From: Streptomyces thinghirensis
GTDB taxonomy: Bacteria; Actinomycetota; Actinomycetia; Streptomycetales; Streptomycetaceae
DNA: 64,000 nucleotides
Assembly: GCA_021502835.1 (NCBI GenBank)
Contig: JAKFGP010000056.1
Location: 1 to 64,000, forward strand
Direction of reading: 5' to 3'
Notes under the pieces: generated by a model
What the model was told of the DNA's origin: nothing
Databases searched by the model: none
The model's input: the letters and a program-made list of their open reading frames with translations, nothing else
Position numbers and translations under genes: made by a program
Shown: in pieces, positions 19,680-29,036 of the stretch
Position numbering within the stretch: the stretch's first letter is position 1
Layout: each line of letters begins with the position of its first letter

Positions 19680-20656
19680 GCGATCCCCTGCTTCCGCAGC
19701 TCGGTGGCCAGTTCGTACAGGCCCGCCAGGTCCATGCCCTCGGCGAGCAGCGGGGAGTTCGTGCAGCGGCAGGTCCAGCTCGCCCAGGACGCCCCGCTGC
19801 TCCGCCTCCAGCGCGTACCGCTCGGCGTACTCCTCGGCCTGCGCCAGCAGCGGATCGACCAGCCGCTCGGCGTGCCCGCCCCGCCGCGCCCCGCCGAGCC
19901 CGGCCCCCGCCAGGGACCGGGCGAGTGCCGTACGCGGGGTGCTCCGTACGAGTTCCAGGTCGGCCGCGTCCAGCACCTCGGGCCGGACCATGTTGACCAT
20001 GACCCGCCCCACCGGGAGCCGTGCGGACCGTAGCTCGGCGATGCCGTCCGCGGTCTCCCTGGACGGGCATCTCCTCCAGCAGCGTCACCAGGTGCACGGC
20101 GGTCTCCCGCGACTTCAGCACCCGCATCACGGCCTGCGCCTGATTGTGTATCGGGCCGACCTTCGCGAGACCGGCCACCTCGTCGTTGACGTTGAGGAAC
20201 CGCGTGATGCGGCCGGTCGGCGGGGCGTCCATGACGACGTAGTCGTACGCGAACCGCCCGCTCTTGTCCTTGCGCCGGACCGCCTCGCACGCCTTGCCGG
20301 TCAGCAGGACGTCTCCTGACGCCCGGCGCGACGGTGGTCGCGAAGTCGATCGCCCCGAGCTTCTTCAGCGCCCGCCCTGCGCTGCCCAGTTTGTAGAACA
20401 TCTGGAGGTAGTCCAGAAGCGCCAGTTCGGGGTCGATGGCCAGGGCGTACACCTCCCCGCCCCCGGGAGCGACGGCGATCTTCCGCTCCTCATAAGGCAG
20501 CGCTTCGGTTTCGAAGAGCTGCGCGATGCCCTGGCGACCCTCGACCTCGACGAGAAGCGCGCGCTTCCCCTCGGTGGCCAGGGCCAGCGCGAGGGCCGCG
20601 GCCACCGTGGTCTTGCCGGTTCCGCCCTTGCCGCTGACGACCTGGAGCCTGCTCAC
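19676..20656 (-). CDS. ArsA-like ATPase (first of pair), frameshifted
   Basis: The GTG at 20656 begins VSRLQVVSGKGGTGKTTVAA with the GKGGTGKTT P-loop. LLVEVEGRQGIAQLFETEALP follows, then EVYALAIDPELALLDYLQMFYK, AGRALKKLGAIDFATTVAPG and the C-terminal region ending GLYELATELRKQGIA at 19676. Slips occur near 20310, 20060 and 19765. It is divergent from the DUF4177-RidA genes and convergent with wblA through its partner. In actinobacteria these two ArsA homologues are conserved next to wblA; a heterodimeric, chaperone-like role is inferred, not shown. Confidence 0.85.
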   Translation of the reverse strand: MSRLQVVSGKGGTGKTTVAAALALALATEGKRALLVEVEGRQGIAQLFETEALPYEERKIAVAPGGGEVYALAIDPELALLDYLQMFYKLGSAGRALKKLGAIDFATTVAPGVRRRPADRQGVRGGPAQGQERAVRVRLRRHGRPADRPHHAVPQRQRRGGRSREGRPDTQSGAGRDAGAEVAGDRRAPGDAAGGDARPGRPRTASPSYGPHGSRWGGSWSTWSGPRCWTRPTWNSYGAPRVRHSPGPWRGPGSAGRGGAGTPSGWSIRCWRRPRSTPSGTRWRRSSGASWASWTCRCTNSPLLAEGMDLAGLYELATELRKQGIA

Positions 20657-20700
20657 GGATTCGAGCGTAACCAGTCGCGCGCGCCGAGTACGCCGGAGGC

Positions 20701-20709
20701 TGTGGACAA
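20701..20709 (-). promoter_or_regulatory. Perfect DnaA-box 9-mer upstream of the ArsA pair
   Basis: TGTGGACAA on plus (TTGTCCACA on minus) lies 45 bases before the first ArsA start. A near-match, TGTGGAGAA, follows at 20712-20720. The spacing of two boxes 11 bases apart is suggestive of cooperative DnaA binding. Confidence 0.4.
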
Positions 20710-20774
20710 CGTGTGGAGAACGCCTCCCCGGTCGGCCGTCCGAGGGGCCCGGGGCAACGGCTAGAGTCGGCCAC

Positions 20775-20936
20775 ATGACCAAGTGGGAATACGCAACCGT
20801 GCCGCTGCTCGTCCACGCCACGAAGCAGATTCTGGACACCTGGGGCGAGGACGGCTGGGAGCTCGTCCAGGTCGTGCCCGGGCCGAACAACCCCGAGCAG
20901 CTCGTGGCCTACCTGAAGCGGGAGAAGCAGGCATGA
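20775..20936 (+). CDS. DUF4177 small protein
   Basis: This is an intact 53-residue gene from ATG 20775: [47 protein letters not shown]. The WEY..GWELV pattern is the DUF4177 signature. Its stop overlaps the RidA start by 4 bases (ATGA), so the two are translated together. The function is unknown. Confidence 0.85.
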   Translation: MTKWEYATVPLLVHATKQILDTWGEDGWELVQVVPGPNNPEQLVAYLKREKQA

Positions 20937-21401
20937 GCGCCGTCGAGGCGAAGCTGGCCGAGCTCGGCCTGACGCTGCCCGAGGTCGTTCCGCCGCTGGC
21001 CGCGTACCAGCCGGCCGTGCAGTCCGGCCCGGTACGTCTACACCTCGGGCCAGCTGCCCATGGTGGAGGGCAAGCTTCCGGTCACCGGCAAGGTGGGCGC
21101 CGAGGTCACGCCGGAGGAGGCCAAGGAGCTGGCGCGCACCTGCGCGCTGAACGCCCTGGCCGCCGTGAAGTCCGTCGCCGGTGACCTCGACCGCATCGCG
21201 CGCGTGGTGAAGGTCGTCGGCTTCGTCGCGTCCGCGTCCGACTTCACCGGCCAGCCGGCCGTGATCAACGGCGCCAGCGAACTCCTCGGTGAGGTGCTGG
21301 GCGACAAGGGCGTCCACGCCCGCAGCGCGGTCGGCGTGGCGGTACTGCCGCTGGACGCGCCGGTGGAGGTCGAGGTCCAGGTGGAGCTGGTCCAGGCGTA
21401 G
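20933..21401 (+). CDS. RidA/YjgF-family enamine/imine deaminase
   Basis: ATG 20933 starts [21 protein letters not shown], then [11 protein letters not shown]. One slip near 21030 leads to [40 protein letters not shown] and [20 protein letters not shown], ending [11 protein letters not shown]. It belongs to the longer RidA subgroup (about 155 residues). It is expected to hydrolyse reactive enamine/imine intermediates. It is coupled to the DUF4177 gene. Confidence 0.88.
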
Positions 21402-21580
21402 GCAGGCGCGGCGCAGGCGCGGCGCGAGGTGGGCGTTGCCGGCCCGGCAACAAACCTCGCCCTCGCCGCCTCCGCCCCGGCAGGATCGCATCCGGCGCCG
21501 CGTACGGGGCGGGAGCCGGTCGTGGTTGCCGGCCCCGGTCAGTCCGGGCGCCGGACCGACCGTGTGCCCCAGGAGGAGCC

Positions 21581-22666
21581 GTGCCGCATCAGCCCGCGCC
21601 GCATCAGCCGCCCGTGACCGATCACCAGCCCGTAGCCGATCGGCAGCCGGTAGCCGATCACCAGCCCGCGACCGATCAGCCGCCCGTGCACCGGCTGGTG
21701 CCCTCACCGGCCGGCCGGATCCATCTGGTGGAGCAGGGCAGCGGCCCGCTGGTCCTGCTCGTCCACGGCTTCCCCGAGTCCTGGTACTCCTGGCGCCGCC
21801 AGCTCCCCCGCGCTGGCCGCCGCGGGCTTCCGCGCCGCCGCGATCGACGTGCGCGGCTACGGACGCTCCTCCAGGCCCGACGCGGTGGCGGCGTACCGGA
21901 TGCTCGACCTGGTGGCGGACAACGTCGCCGTGGTGGAGGCGCTGGGCGAGCGGTCCGCCGTGATCGTCGGCCACGACTGGGGCGCGACCATCGCCGCGCA
22001 CTCCGCGCTGCTGCGGCCCGACGTGTTCCGCGCGGTCGGTCTGCTGAGCGTGCCGTACACCCCGCCGGGCGGACCGAAGCCCAGCGAGGTCTTCGCCGGC
22101 ATGAGCGATCCGGCCGGTCCCTTCGCCGGGCAGGAGTTCTACGTCTCCCTACTTCCAGGAGCCGGGCCGGGCCGAGGCGGAGATCGAGCCCGACGTACGC
22201 GGCTGGCTGGCCGGCTTCTACGCCGCCCTGTCCGCCGACACCATGCCCGCCCCGGAGGCACCCGACCCGCACTTCGTCGTCCCCGGCGGCAGGCTGCGCG
22301 ACCGGTTCCCGTCCGGCGGTCGGCTGCCGTCCTGGCTGACCGAGGAGGAGCTGGACGTCTACGCCGGGGAGTTCGAGCGCACCGGTCTGACCGGCGCCCT
22401 CAACCGCTACCGCAACATGGACCGCGACTGGGCCGACCTCGCCGACCACCGCGGCGCCCCGATCATCCAGCCGTCCCTCTTCCTCGGCGGCGGCCGGGGA
22501 CGCCTCCACCACCTGGCTGTCCGACGCGATCGAGGCGTATCCCACCACCCTGCCCGGCCTGACCGCCTCGCACCTCCTCGACGGCTGCGGCCACTGGCTC
22601 CAGCAGGAGCGCCCCCAGGAGACGAACCGGCTGCTCACGGAGTGGCTGACCGCCCTGCCCTCCTGA
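21581..22666 (+). CDS. Epoxide hydrolase-type alpha/beta hydrolase with N-terminal repeat
   Basis: A GTG at 21581 starts a proline/glutamine-rich leader built from a VADHQP-like hexapeptide repeat. The hydrolase fold follows: [20 protein letters not shown] (HGFPE, oxyanion hole), [13 protein letters not shown], and [20 protein letters not shown] with the nucleophile Asp in GHDWGA, which marks epoxide hydrolases. [18 protein letters not shown] carries the catalytic His. Stop 22664-22666. Slips lie near 21815, 22150 and 22490. It is probably cytoplasmic; no signal peptide is visible. Confidence 0.83.
21614..21685 (+). repeat. 18-bp tandem repeat, four copies, coding
   Basis: Units at 21614-21631, 21632-21649, 21650-21667 and 21668-21685 share the pattern GTAGCCGATCACCAGCCC with a few changes. 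Being a multiple of three it encodes V(A/T)D(H/R)QP repeats at the N-terminus of the epoxide hydrolase. Confidence 0.85.
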
Positions 22667-22725
22667 CGCCCGTCCGGCCCCGGGCGCCACTCGAACATCC
22701 GCCCGTCACCGGATAGCCTCCGGCC

Positions 22726-23687
22726 ATGGCGAACGGTCAGGCGAATGATCAGGCGAGCGGTCGGGCGAACGGTCAGTGGTACCCGCCGGAGTGGCCGGAC
22801 CGCATCCGCGCACTGGCGGCCGGCACCCTCACCCCCGTCACCCCGAAGCGCGCGGCCACCGTCATGCTCCTGAAGGACGCCGGTACCGGGCCCGCCGTGC
22901 ACATGCTGCGGCGCCGGACCTCCATGGCGTTCGCCGGAGGCGCGTACGCCTACCCGGGCGGCGGGGTCGACCCGCGCGACGACGACCGTGACATCGGCTG
23001 GGCGGGCCCCACGCGCGCGTGGTGGGCGGACCGGCTAGGCGTCGACGAGGCGGGCGCCCAGGCGATCGTCTGCGCGGCCGTACGGGAGACGTACGAGGAG
23101 GCGGGCGTCCTGCTCGCCGGTCCGACCGGCGACTCCGTGGTCGGCGACACGACCGGCGCGGACTGGGAGGCGGACCGGGCCGCCCTGGTCGACCGCGAGC
23201 TGTCCTTCGCGGAGTTCCTGCACCGCAGGGGGCCTCGTCCTGCGCTCCGACCTGCTGGGCGCCTGGGCCCGCTGGATCACCCCGGAGTTCGAGTCCCGGC
23301 GCTACGACACGTGGTTCTTCGTGGCCGCGCTCCCCGAGGGGCAGCGCACCCGTAACGCCTCCACGGAGGCAGACCGCACGGTGTGGGTCACCCCGGCCGA
23401 GGCGGCGGCCGGGTACGACAAGGGCGAGCTGCTGATGATGCCACCGACCATCGCGACCCTGCGCGGTCTCGCGGCGTGCGGTACGGCGGCCGAGGCGCTG
23501 GCGTCGGCTCCGGGGGCGCGACATGACGCCCGTGCTGGCCCGGGCGCGGCTCGTCGGCGGCGAGATCGTGCTCTCCTGGCCGGGGCACGACGAGTTCACC
23601 AAGCACGTCCCGAGCACCGACACGGCCGCGCCTTCCGGCCCGGCGCCGGCGACACCTTCCGACCCGACCGGGGGAGCCCCCGCATGA
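22726..23687 (+). CDS. Nudix hydrolase, frameshifted
   Basis: ATG 22726 starts a short Asn/Gln/Ala repeat (MANGQANDQASGRANGQ), then WYPPEWPDRIRALAAGTLTP and KRAATVMLLKDAGTGPAVHML. AYPGGGVDPRD and VRETYEEAGVLL form a Nudix box (RETYEEAG) within a longer insertion typical of the NUDT19/MutT-like subfamily. Later parts LLGAWARWITPEFESRRYDTWFFVAALP and PPTIATLRGLA confirm it. One slip near 23230 and another near 23515 occur. The last frame ends at 23687 and overlaps the ATG of the MBL hydrolase by 4 bases. Confidence 0.83.
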
Positions 23688-24514
23688 CGGACGCAGCAGC
23701 ACTGCCCGGACAGCCGCGCGGCGGCGTCCTGTCGGGCCCGGCCACCGTGCGCGCGGTGAACGTCCTGGCACCCAACGCCTCCGCGATGACCCTGGACGGC
23801 ACCAACACCTGGATCCTCGCCGAACCCGACTCCGACCTGGCCGTCGTGGTCGACCCGGGCCCCCTGGACGACGTCCACCTGCGGCATGTCGTCGCCACGG
23901 CCGAGCGGGCGGGCAAGCGCGTCGCGCTGACGCTCCTGACGCACGGTCACCCGGACCACGCGGAGGGCGCCGCGCGCTTCGCCGAGCTGACGCGGACGAA
24001 CGTGAGGGCGCTGGACCCGGCGCTGCGGCTGGGCGGCGAGGGGCTGGCCGCCGGTGACGTGATCGAGGTCGGCGGCCTGGAGCTGAGGGTCGTACCGACC
24101 CCCGGGCACACGGCCGACTCCCTGTGCTTCCATCTCCCGGCCGACCGGGCGGTCCTGACGGGCGACACGGTCCTGGGCCGCGGGACGACGGTGGTGGCCC
24201 ACCCCGACGGCCGTCTCGGCGACTACCTGGACTCACTGCGCAGGCTCAGGTCGCTCACGGCCGACGACGGGGTGCACACGGTGCTTCCGGGCCACGGCCC
24301 CGTCCTGGACGACGCACAGGGCGTCGTGGAGTACTACCTCGCCCACCGCGCCCATCGTCTCGCCCAGGTCGAGACGGCCGTGGAGGACGGCTACCGGACG
24401 CCGGGCGAGGTCGTCGCCCACGTGTACGCGGACGTCGACCGCTCACTGTGGCCGGCGGCGGAACTGTCGGTGCGGGCGCAGCTGGAGTACCTGAGCGAGC
24501 ACGGGCTCATCTAG
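23684..24514 (+). CDS. MBL-fold metallo-hydrolase
   Basis: This is an intact 276-residue gene from ATG 23684. LLTHGHPDHAEG (about residues 84-95) is the HxHxDH zinc motif. VVPTPGHTADSLCF and AVLTGDTVLGRGTTVV provide the third His and bridging Asp, and TVLPGHGPVLDDA the last His. The C-terminal helical LACTB2-like region (YYLAHRAHRLAQVETAVEDG) follows. It resembles beta-lactamase-like-2 hydrolases. It is translationally coupled to the Nudix gene upstream and convergent with crp, 21 bases away. Confidence 0.92.
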   Translation: MTDAAALPGQPRGGVLSGPATVRAVNVLAPNASAMTLDGTNTWILAEPDSDLAVVVDPGPLDDVHLRHVVATAERAGKRVALTLLTHGHPDHAEGAARFAELTRTNVRALDPALRLGGEGLAAGDVIEVGGLELRVVPTPGHTADSLCFHLPADRAVLTGDTVLGRGTTVVAHPDGRLGDYLDSLRRLRSLTADDGVHTVLPGHGPVLDDAQGVVEYYLAHRAHRLAQVETAVEDGYRTPGEVVAHVYADVDRSLWPAAELSVRAQLEYLSEHGLI

Positions 24515-24535
24515 CCACGCCCCGGGGGAGGAAGG

Positions 24536-25210
24536 TCAGCGGGAGCGCTTGGCCAGCCGCTCCACGTCCAGCAGGATCACCGCGCGGGCCTCCAGGCGGA
24601 GCCAGCCGCGCTGGGCGAAGTCCGCGAGCGCCTTGTTGACCGTCTCGCGGGACGCGCCGACCAGCTGGGCCAGCTCCTCCTGCGTCAGGTCGTGCACGAC
24701 GTGGATGCCCTCCTCGGACTGCACGCCGAAGCGGCGGGACAGGTCCAGCAGGGCACGGGCGACACGGCCGGGAACGTCCGAGAAGACGAGGTCGGACATG
24801 GCGTCGTTGGTCTTGCGCAGGCGGCGCGCGACGGCGCGCAGCAGTGCGGTGGCCACCTCGGGGCGGACGTTCAGCCAGGGCTGGAGGTCGCCGTGCCCGA
24901 GGGCGAGCAGCTTGACCTCGGTCAGCGCGGTGCCGGTCGCCGTGCGCGGGCCCGGGTCGAACAGCGACAGCTCGCCGATCAGCTCGCTGGGGCCGACGAC
25001 GGCCAGCATGTTCTCGCGTCCGTCGGGGGACGTGCGGTGAAGCTTGACCTTGCCCTCGGTGACCACATAGAGGCGGTCTCCGGGGTCCCCCTCGTGGAAC
25101 AGTGTGTCGCCGCGGGCGAGGGTCACCTCACTCATGGAGGCGCGGAGCTCCGCGGATTGCTCGTCGTCGAGCGCCGCGAAGAGCGGGTTGCGCCGCAGAA
25201 CGTCGTCCAC
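24536..25210 (-). CDS. crp: Crp/Fnr-family cyclic-AMP receptor protein
   Basis: This is an intact 224-residue protein from GTG 25210, with the ribosome site AAGGAGAG upstream. The cyclic-nucleotide domain spans about residues 10-125 (GDTLFHEGDPGDRLYVVTEG, GELSLFDPGPRTATGTA). The winged helix is at the end (LTQEELAQLVGASRETVNKAL). Length and sequence match Streptomyces Crp, which controls germination, growth and antibiotic production. A TGTGA/TCACA dyad sits in its upstream region, possibly for autoregulation. It is convergent with the MBL gene. Confidence 0.93.
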   Translation of the reverse strand: MDDVLRRNPLFAALDDEQSAELRASMSEVTLARGDTLFHEGDPGDRLYVVTEGKVKLHRTSPDGRENMLAVVGPSELIGELSLFDPGPRTATGTALTEVKLLALGHGDLQPWLNVRPEVATALLRAVARRLRKTNDAMSDLVFSDVPGRVARALLDLSRRFGVQSEEGIHVVHDLTQEELAQLVGASRETVNKALADFAQRGWLRLEARAVILLDVERLAKRSR

Positions 25211-25301
25211 GAGTTCTCTCCTTGTCGACCGGCTCAGAGGATCATGTTCCCCCGGTGTACCAGGGGTCCGTGGTGCCCATTTTGCCGGACAGTCCAAACA
25301 G

Positions 25302-25315
25302 TGTGATCTGTCACA
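25302..25315. promoter_or_regulatory. Crp-like dyad between crp and nth
   Basis: TGTGATCTGTCACA has perfect TGTGA/TCACA arms but only 4 bases between them, whereas classical Crp sites have 6. It lies about 92 bases before the crp start and about 103 before the nth start. Confidence 0.35.
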
Positions 25316-25417
25316 AGGATGCCGCACTGGTGTCCTGGGGTACGCGGCAGGGGTCCAATTGGGCGCCGATCTTCGGGGTCCGGGGCGGATGTCGGTGCCG
25401 GGCCGTACGCTGGCCGG

Positions 25418-26487
25418 GTGTCCAAATCGCCGGTGAGAGCACAGGCCGAGGGGGCTGCGCGGGTGGGTGTACGTCGCGATTCCGCTGTGGGCGAACAGAG
25501 CCCCGATGGCGGTAGGAAAACGGCGAAAGCGACAAAGAAGGCGGCACCTGCCAAGAGGGTGACTGCGCAGGAGGGTGCCGTGAGGAAGAAGACCGAGAAG
25601 ACCGTCAAGAAGCAGGCGCCCGCCAAGAAGCCCGCCGTCGCTCCGAAGAAGGCCGCGGCCGCCGTCAAGGGCGTCGCCCCGGCGAAGACCGTCGCCCCGA
25701 GCGCGCCGCGCGGCGAGTCGCGCACCGCGCTGGTGCGCCGCGCCCGCCGTATCAACCGCGAACTCGCGGAGGTCTTCCCGTACGCGCACCCGGAGCTGGA
25801 CTTCGAGAACCCGTTCCAGCTGGTCGTGGCCACGGTGCTGTCCGCCCAGACCACCGACCTGCGCGTCAACCAGACGACGCCCGGCCTCTTCGCCAAGTAC
25901 CCCACCCCGGAGGACCTGGCCGCCGCCGATCCCGAGAAGGTCGAGGAGATCCTGCGCCCGACCGGCTTCTTCCGGGCCAAGACCAAGTCGGTCATAGGGC
26001 TGTCCAAGGCCCTGGCGGAGGACTTCGGCGGCGAGGTCCCCGGGCGCCTCGAAGACCTCGTGAAGCTGCCCGGTGTCGGCCGCAAGACCGCCTTCGTCGT
26101 CCTGGGCAACGCGTTCGGTCGCCCCGGCATCACCGTGGACACGCACTTCCAGCGCCTGGTGCGCCGCTGGCGGTGGACCGCCGAGACCGACCCGGACAAG
26201 ATCGAGGCCGCCGTCGGCGCGCTCTTCCCCAAGAGCGACTGGACGGACCTCTCCCACCACGTGATCTGGCACGGCCGCCGGATCTGCCACGCCCGCAAGC
26301 CCCGCCTGCGGCGCCGCCCTATCGCCCCGCTCTGCCCGGCGTACGGCGAGGGCGAGACGGACCCGGAGAAGGCGAAGAAGTTGCTGAAGTACGAGAAGGG
26401 CGGCTTCCCCGGTCAGCGTCTGAACCCCCGCAGGCCTATCTGGACGCGGGCGGGAAACCGGCACCGCCGCTGGGGGCGGCCGGGTGA
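25418..26487 (+). CDS. nth: Endonuclease III (DNA glycosylase/AP lyase)
   Basis: The GTG at 25418 gives a Lys/Ala-rich N-terminal tail ([28 protein letters not shown]) of about 90 residues. Then comes the core [55 protein letters not shown] (helix-hairpin-helix with catalytic Lys) and [15 protein letters not shown] (catalytic Asp). It removes oxidised pyrimidines. The iron-sulphur loop should be CHxRKPxCxxCPIAPLC. Here two of the four Cys are lost because the bases 26297-26320 are shifted out and back into frame. The true C-terminus [20 protein letters not shown] ends at 26487. Confidence 0.9.
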
Positions 26488-27249
26488 CGGAACGATCTCG
26501 GTGGCCTCGGGCGTTGGAATCGGCAGAACAGGGGGTGGCTATGACGCGGGCGAGCGACACACAGGGGCAGATCCGGGGCGGGATCCTCAGCAAGGAGGGC
26601 CTGCCGGGCTGGCTGGACCCGGTGGTGCGGGCCGTCGAGACGGTGCGCCCCGACCAGCTGAGCCGCTTTCTGCCGCCGGAGGACGGAGCCGGGCGTCAGT
26701 CCGCCGTCCTGATCCTCTTCGGTGAGGGCGCGGCCGGTGTCGGCCCCTGAGCTGCTGCTCATGGAGCGGGCCGGCTCCCTGCGCTCGCACGCCGGTCAGC
26801 CGGCCTTCCCGGGCGGCGCCCTCGACCCGGACGACGGCGATCCGCAGGGCGACGGCCGTTGCGGGCCGCCCTGCGCGAGGCCGAGGAGGAGACCGGGCTC
26901 GACCCGGCCGGCGTGCAGCTCTTCGGCGTCCTGCCCAAGCTCTACATCCCGGTCAGCGGCTTCGTCGTCTCACCGGTCCTGGCCTGGTGGCGCGAGCCCT
27001 CCCCGGTGGGCGTCGTCGATCCGAACGAGACGGCGCGCGTCTTCACCGTCCCCGTGGCGGATCTCACGGACCCCGCCAACAGGGTCACCACCATTCATCC
27101 GAGTGGTCACCGAGGCCCGGCATTCCTGGTCCGAATCGGCGCTCGTGTGGGGCTTCACCGCCGGCATCATCGACCGGTTGCTGCACTTCGCGGGCTGGGA
27201 GCGGCCCTGGGACAGGGAGAAGCAGGTCCCGCTGGACTGGCGGTCATGA
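26484..27249 (+). CDS. Nudix hydrolase, coenzyme A pyrophosphatase type (NudL-like), frameshifted
   Basis: The GTG at 26484 overlaps the nth stop by 4 bases; ATG 26541 is an alternative ([20 protein letters not shown]). It then reads [43 protein letters not shown] (LRxHAGQVAFPGG signature of CoA-specific Nudix), [13 protein letters not shown] (Nudix helix) and [20 protein letters not shown]. It ends [17 protein letters not shown] at 27249. Slips lie near 26745, 26860 and 27105. It probably trims coenzyme A or its oxidised forms. Confidence 0.85.
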
Positions 27250-27296
27250 CAGGGTGACCGGTGTGAGCGTAGGACGACAAGGCGGGGCCTGAATCA

Positions 27297-28498
27297 GTGA
27301 ACGTGCTGGACATCCTGTTGCTGCTGGCCGCCGTCTGGTTCGCGATCGTCGGGTACCGCCAGGGCTTCGTCGTCGGCATCCTGTCGGTGACCGGTTTCCT
27401 CGGCGGCGGTCTCGTCGCCGTCTATCTGCTGCCGGTGCTCTGGGACGCCCTGACGGACAACGCGGAGGTGAGTACGACCGCCGCCGTCGTCGCGGTCGTC
27501 GTCGTCATCGTCTGCGCCTCCGTCGGCCAGGCCCTGACCACCCACCTCGGCAACAAGCTGCGCCGGTACATCACCTGGTCCCCGGCCCGCGCCCTGGACG
27601 CCACCGGCGGCGCCCTGGTCAACGTCGTGGCGATGCTCCTGGTCGCCTGGCTGATCGGCTCCGCCCTCGCGGGCACCACGCTGCCGACGCTCGGCAAGGA
27701 GGTCCGCAGCTCCACCGTGCTGCAGGGCGTCTCCAGGGCGCTGCCCGCACGGGCCGACACCTGGTTCGCGGACTTCTCCTCGGTCCTCGCGCAGAACGGC
27801 TTCCCGCAGGTCTTCAGCCCGTTCTCCAACGAGCAGATCCCCGAAGTCCAGCCACCCGACCCGGCGCTGGCCAACAGCCCGGTGCCGGCCCGCGCCAAGC
27901 GCTCCATCGTCAAGGTCATGGGCACCGCCGCCGACTGCGGCAAGGTCCTGGAGGGCACCGGTTTCGTCTTCGCCGACCGCCGCGTCATGACCAACGCCCA
28001 TGTCGTGGGCGGCGTCGACGAGCCTACGGTGCAGATAGGCGGCGAGGGCAGGAAGTACGACGCGACGGTCGTCCTCTACGACTGGCGGCGCGACATCGCC
28101 GTACTGGACGTGCCGGAACTGAACGCACCCGCGCTGCGGTTCGCCGACGAGGACGCCGCCCGCGACGACGGCGCGATCGTCGCGGGCTTCCCGGAGAACG
28201 GGGCGTACGACGTCCGCGCCGCGCGCGTGCGCGGGGCGCATCACGGCCAACGGTCCGGACATCTACCACCGCGACACCGTCCGCCGCGACGTCTACTCGC
28301 TGTTCGCGACCGTCCGTCAGGGCAATTCCGGCGGACCGCTGCTGACGCCCGAGGGGCGAGGTCTACGGCGTGGTCTTCGCCAAGTCCCTGGACGACGCCG
28401 AGACCGGCTACGCGCTCACCGTGGACGAGATCCGCGAGGACATCGCCGAGGGCCGCACCGCGAACCAGCAGGTGGACAGCGACAGCTGCGCCCTCTAG
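27297..28498 (+). CDS. MarP-like membrane serine protease (CvpA-type TM domain + trypsin-like domain)
   Basis: The GTG at 27297 starts MNVLDILLLLAAVWFAIVG, followed by four membrane helices in a colicin-V-production (CvpA) fold. A periplasmic-side trypsin-like domain follows: GTGFVFADRRVMTNAHVVGG (catalytic His), YDWRRDIAVLDV (Asp) and RQGNSGGPLLTPEGEVYGVVF (Ser). This architecture is MarP of Mycobacterium tuberculosis, needed for acid and oxidative-stress resistance. The two outer-domain Cys (ADCGKV and the C-terminal SDSCAL) can form the disulphide seen in MarP. Slips lie near 28235 and 28355. The stop TAG at 28496-28498 touches the MITE-like element. Confidence 0.87.
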
Positions 28499-28499
28499 G

Positions 28500-28669
28500 C
28501 CCTGTCGTCAAACTCCCGTCTGCCTCGCGACGCCATGCACGCACTCTCGCCGCACGGGGGCCCTGACCCAAGTACTCCAGTACGAGGATCAGGGCCCCGC
28601 GCGCCGAGAGCACGCACCTGACGCCGCGAGGCCGCCCTCCGGGCGGACGACGGGAGTTTGACGACAGGG
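28500..28669. mobile_element. 170-bp palindromic MITE-like element with 21-bp perfect terminal inverted repeats
   Basis: Left end 28500-28520 and right end 28649-28669 are perfect inverted repeats (CCCTGTCGTCAAACTCCCGT and one more base). The interior is also nearly palindromic (GCACTCTCGCC..GGGCCCTGA against TCAGGGCCCC..CGAGAGCACGC), folding around AGTACTCCAGTAC. CTAG occurs at both outer edges (28494-28498 region and 28671-28675), which could be a 4-bp target duplication of the YTAR type known for IS701-family elements. It has no coding capacity. The transcript would form a huge hairpin and could terminate marP. Confidence 0.7.
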
Positions 28670-29036
28670 ACCTAGAGAACAGGGACCGGTGGCGCAAGTC
28701 GGGCGGGCGCCGGCCCGGTCAGCTCACGCCGCGTGGATGGCGCAGGCGCACGGAGACCCAGCGGGCCCGGCGGCGCAGGATGCGCGGAATGCCCACCCGT
28801 CGGTCCGCACCCGCGAGTTGCGGGGGCCTCCTCGTCGGTGGGTGCTGCTCACGCCGCTCGTGGAGCGGCCGTCGCGTGCTACGTCACTGTAGTCGTGCGT
28901 CCAGCCCATACCCGGACGTGTGCCCCCACCCCAAGGTCGATAACCGTTCTCCGGGCCCCCAATTGGCCTATGCGCCGGGCAAGTGGCCGCTCATAGGACA
29001 AGCGTTCCGGTTCGGATACCGGGAGCGTTCGTTCGG
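28670..29036. other. Intergenic region; possible 61-codon minus-strand ORF only
   Basis: About 367 bases lie between the MITE-like element and the hydrolase stop. The only candidate is a minus-strand frame 28909-28724 (MGWTHDYSDVARDGRSTSGV and on), Arg/Ser-rich, with no recognised family. I see no RNA gene. Confidence 0.3.

Noticed and set aside
28500..28669. CRISPR or other RNA array
   Set aside because: It is a single palindrome with terminal inverted repeats, not repeats with unique spacers. No CRISPR array or cas gene is seen in the window.
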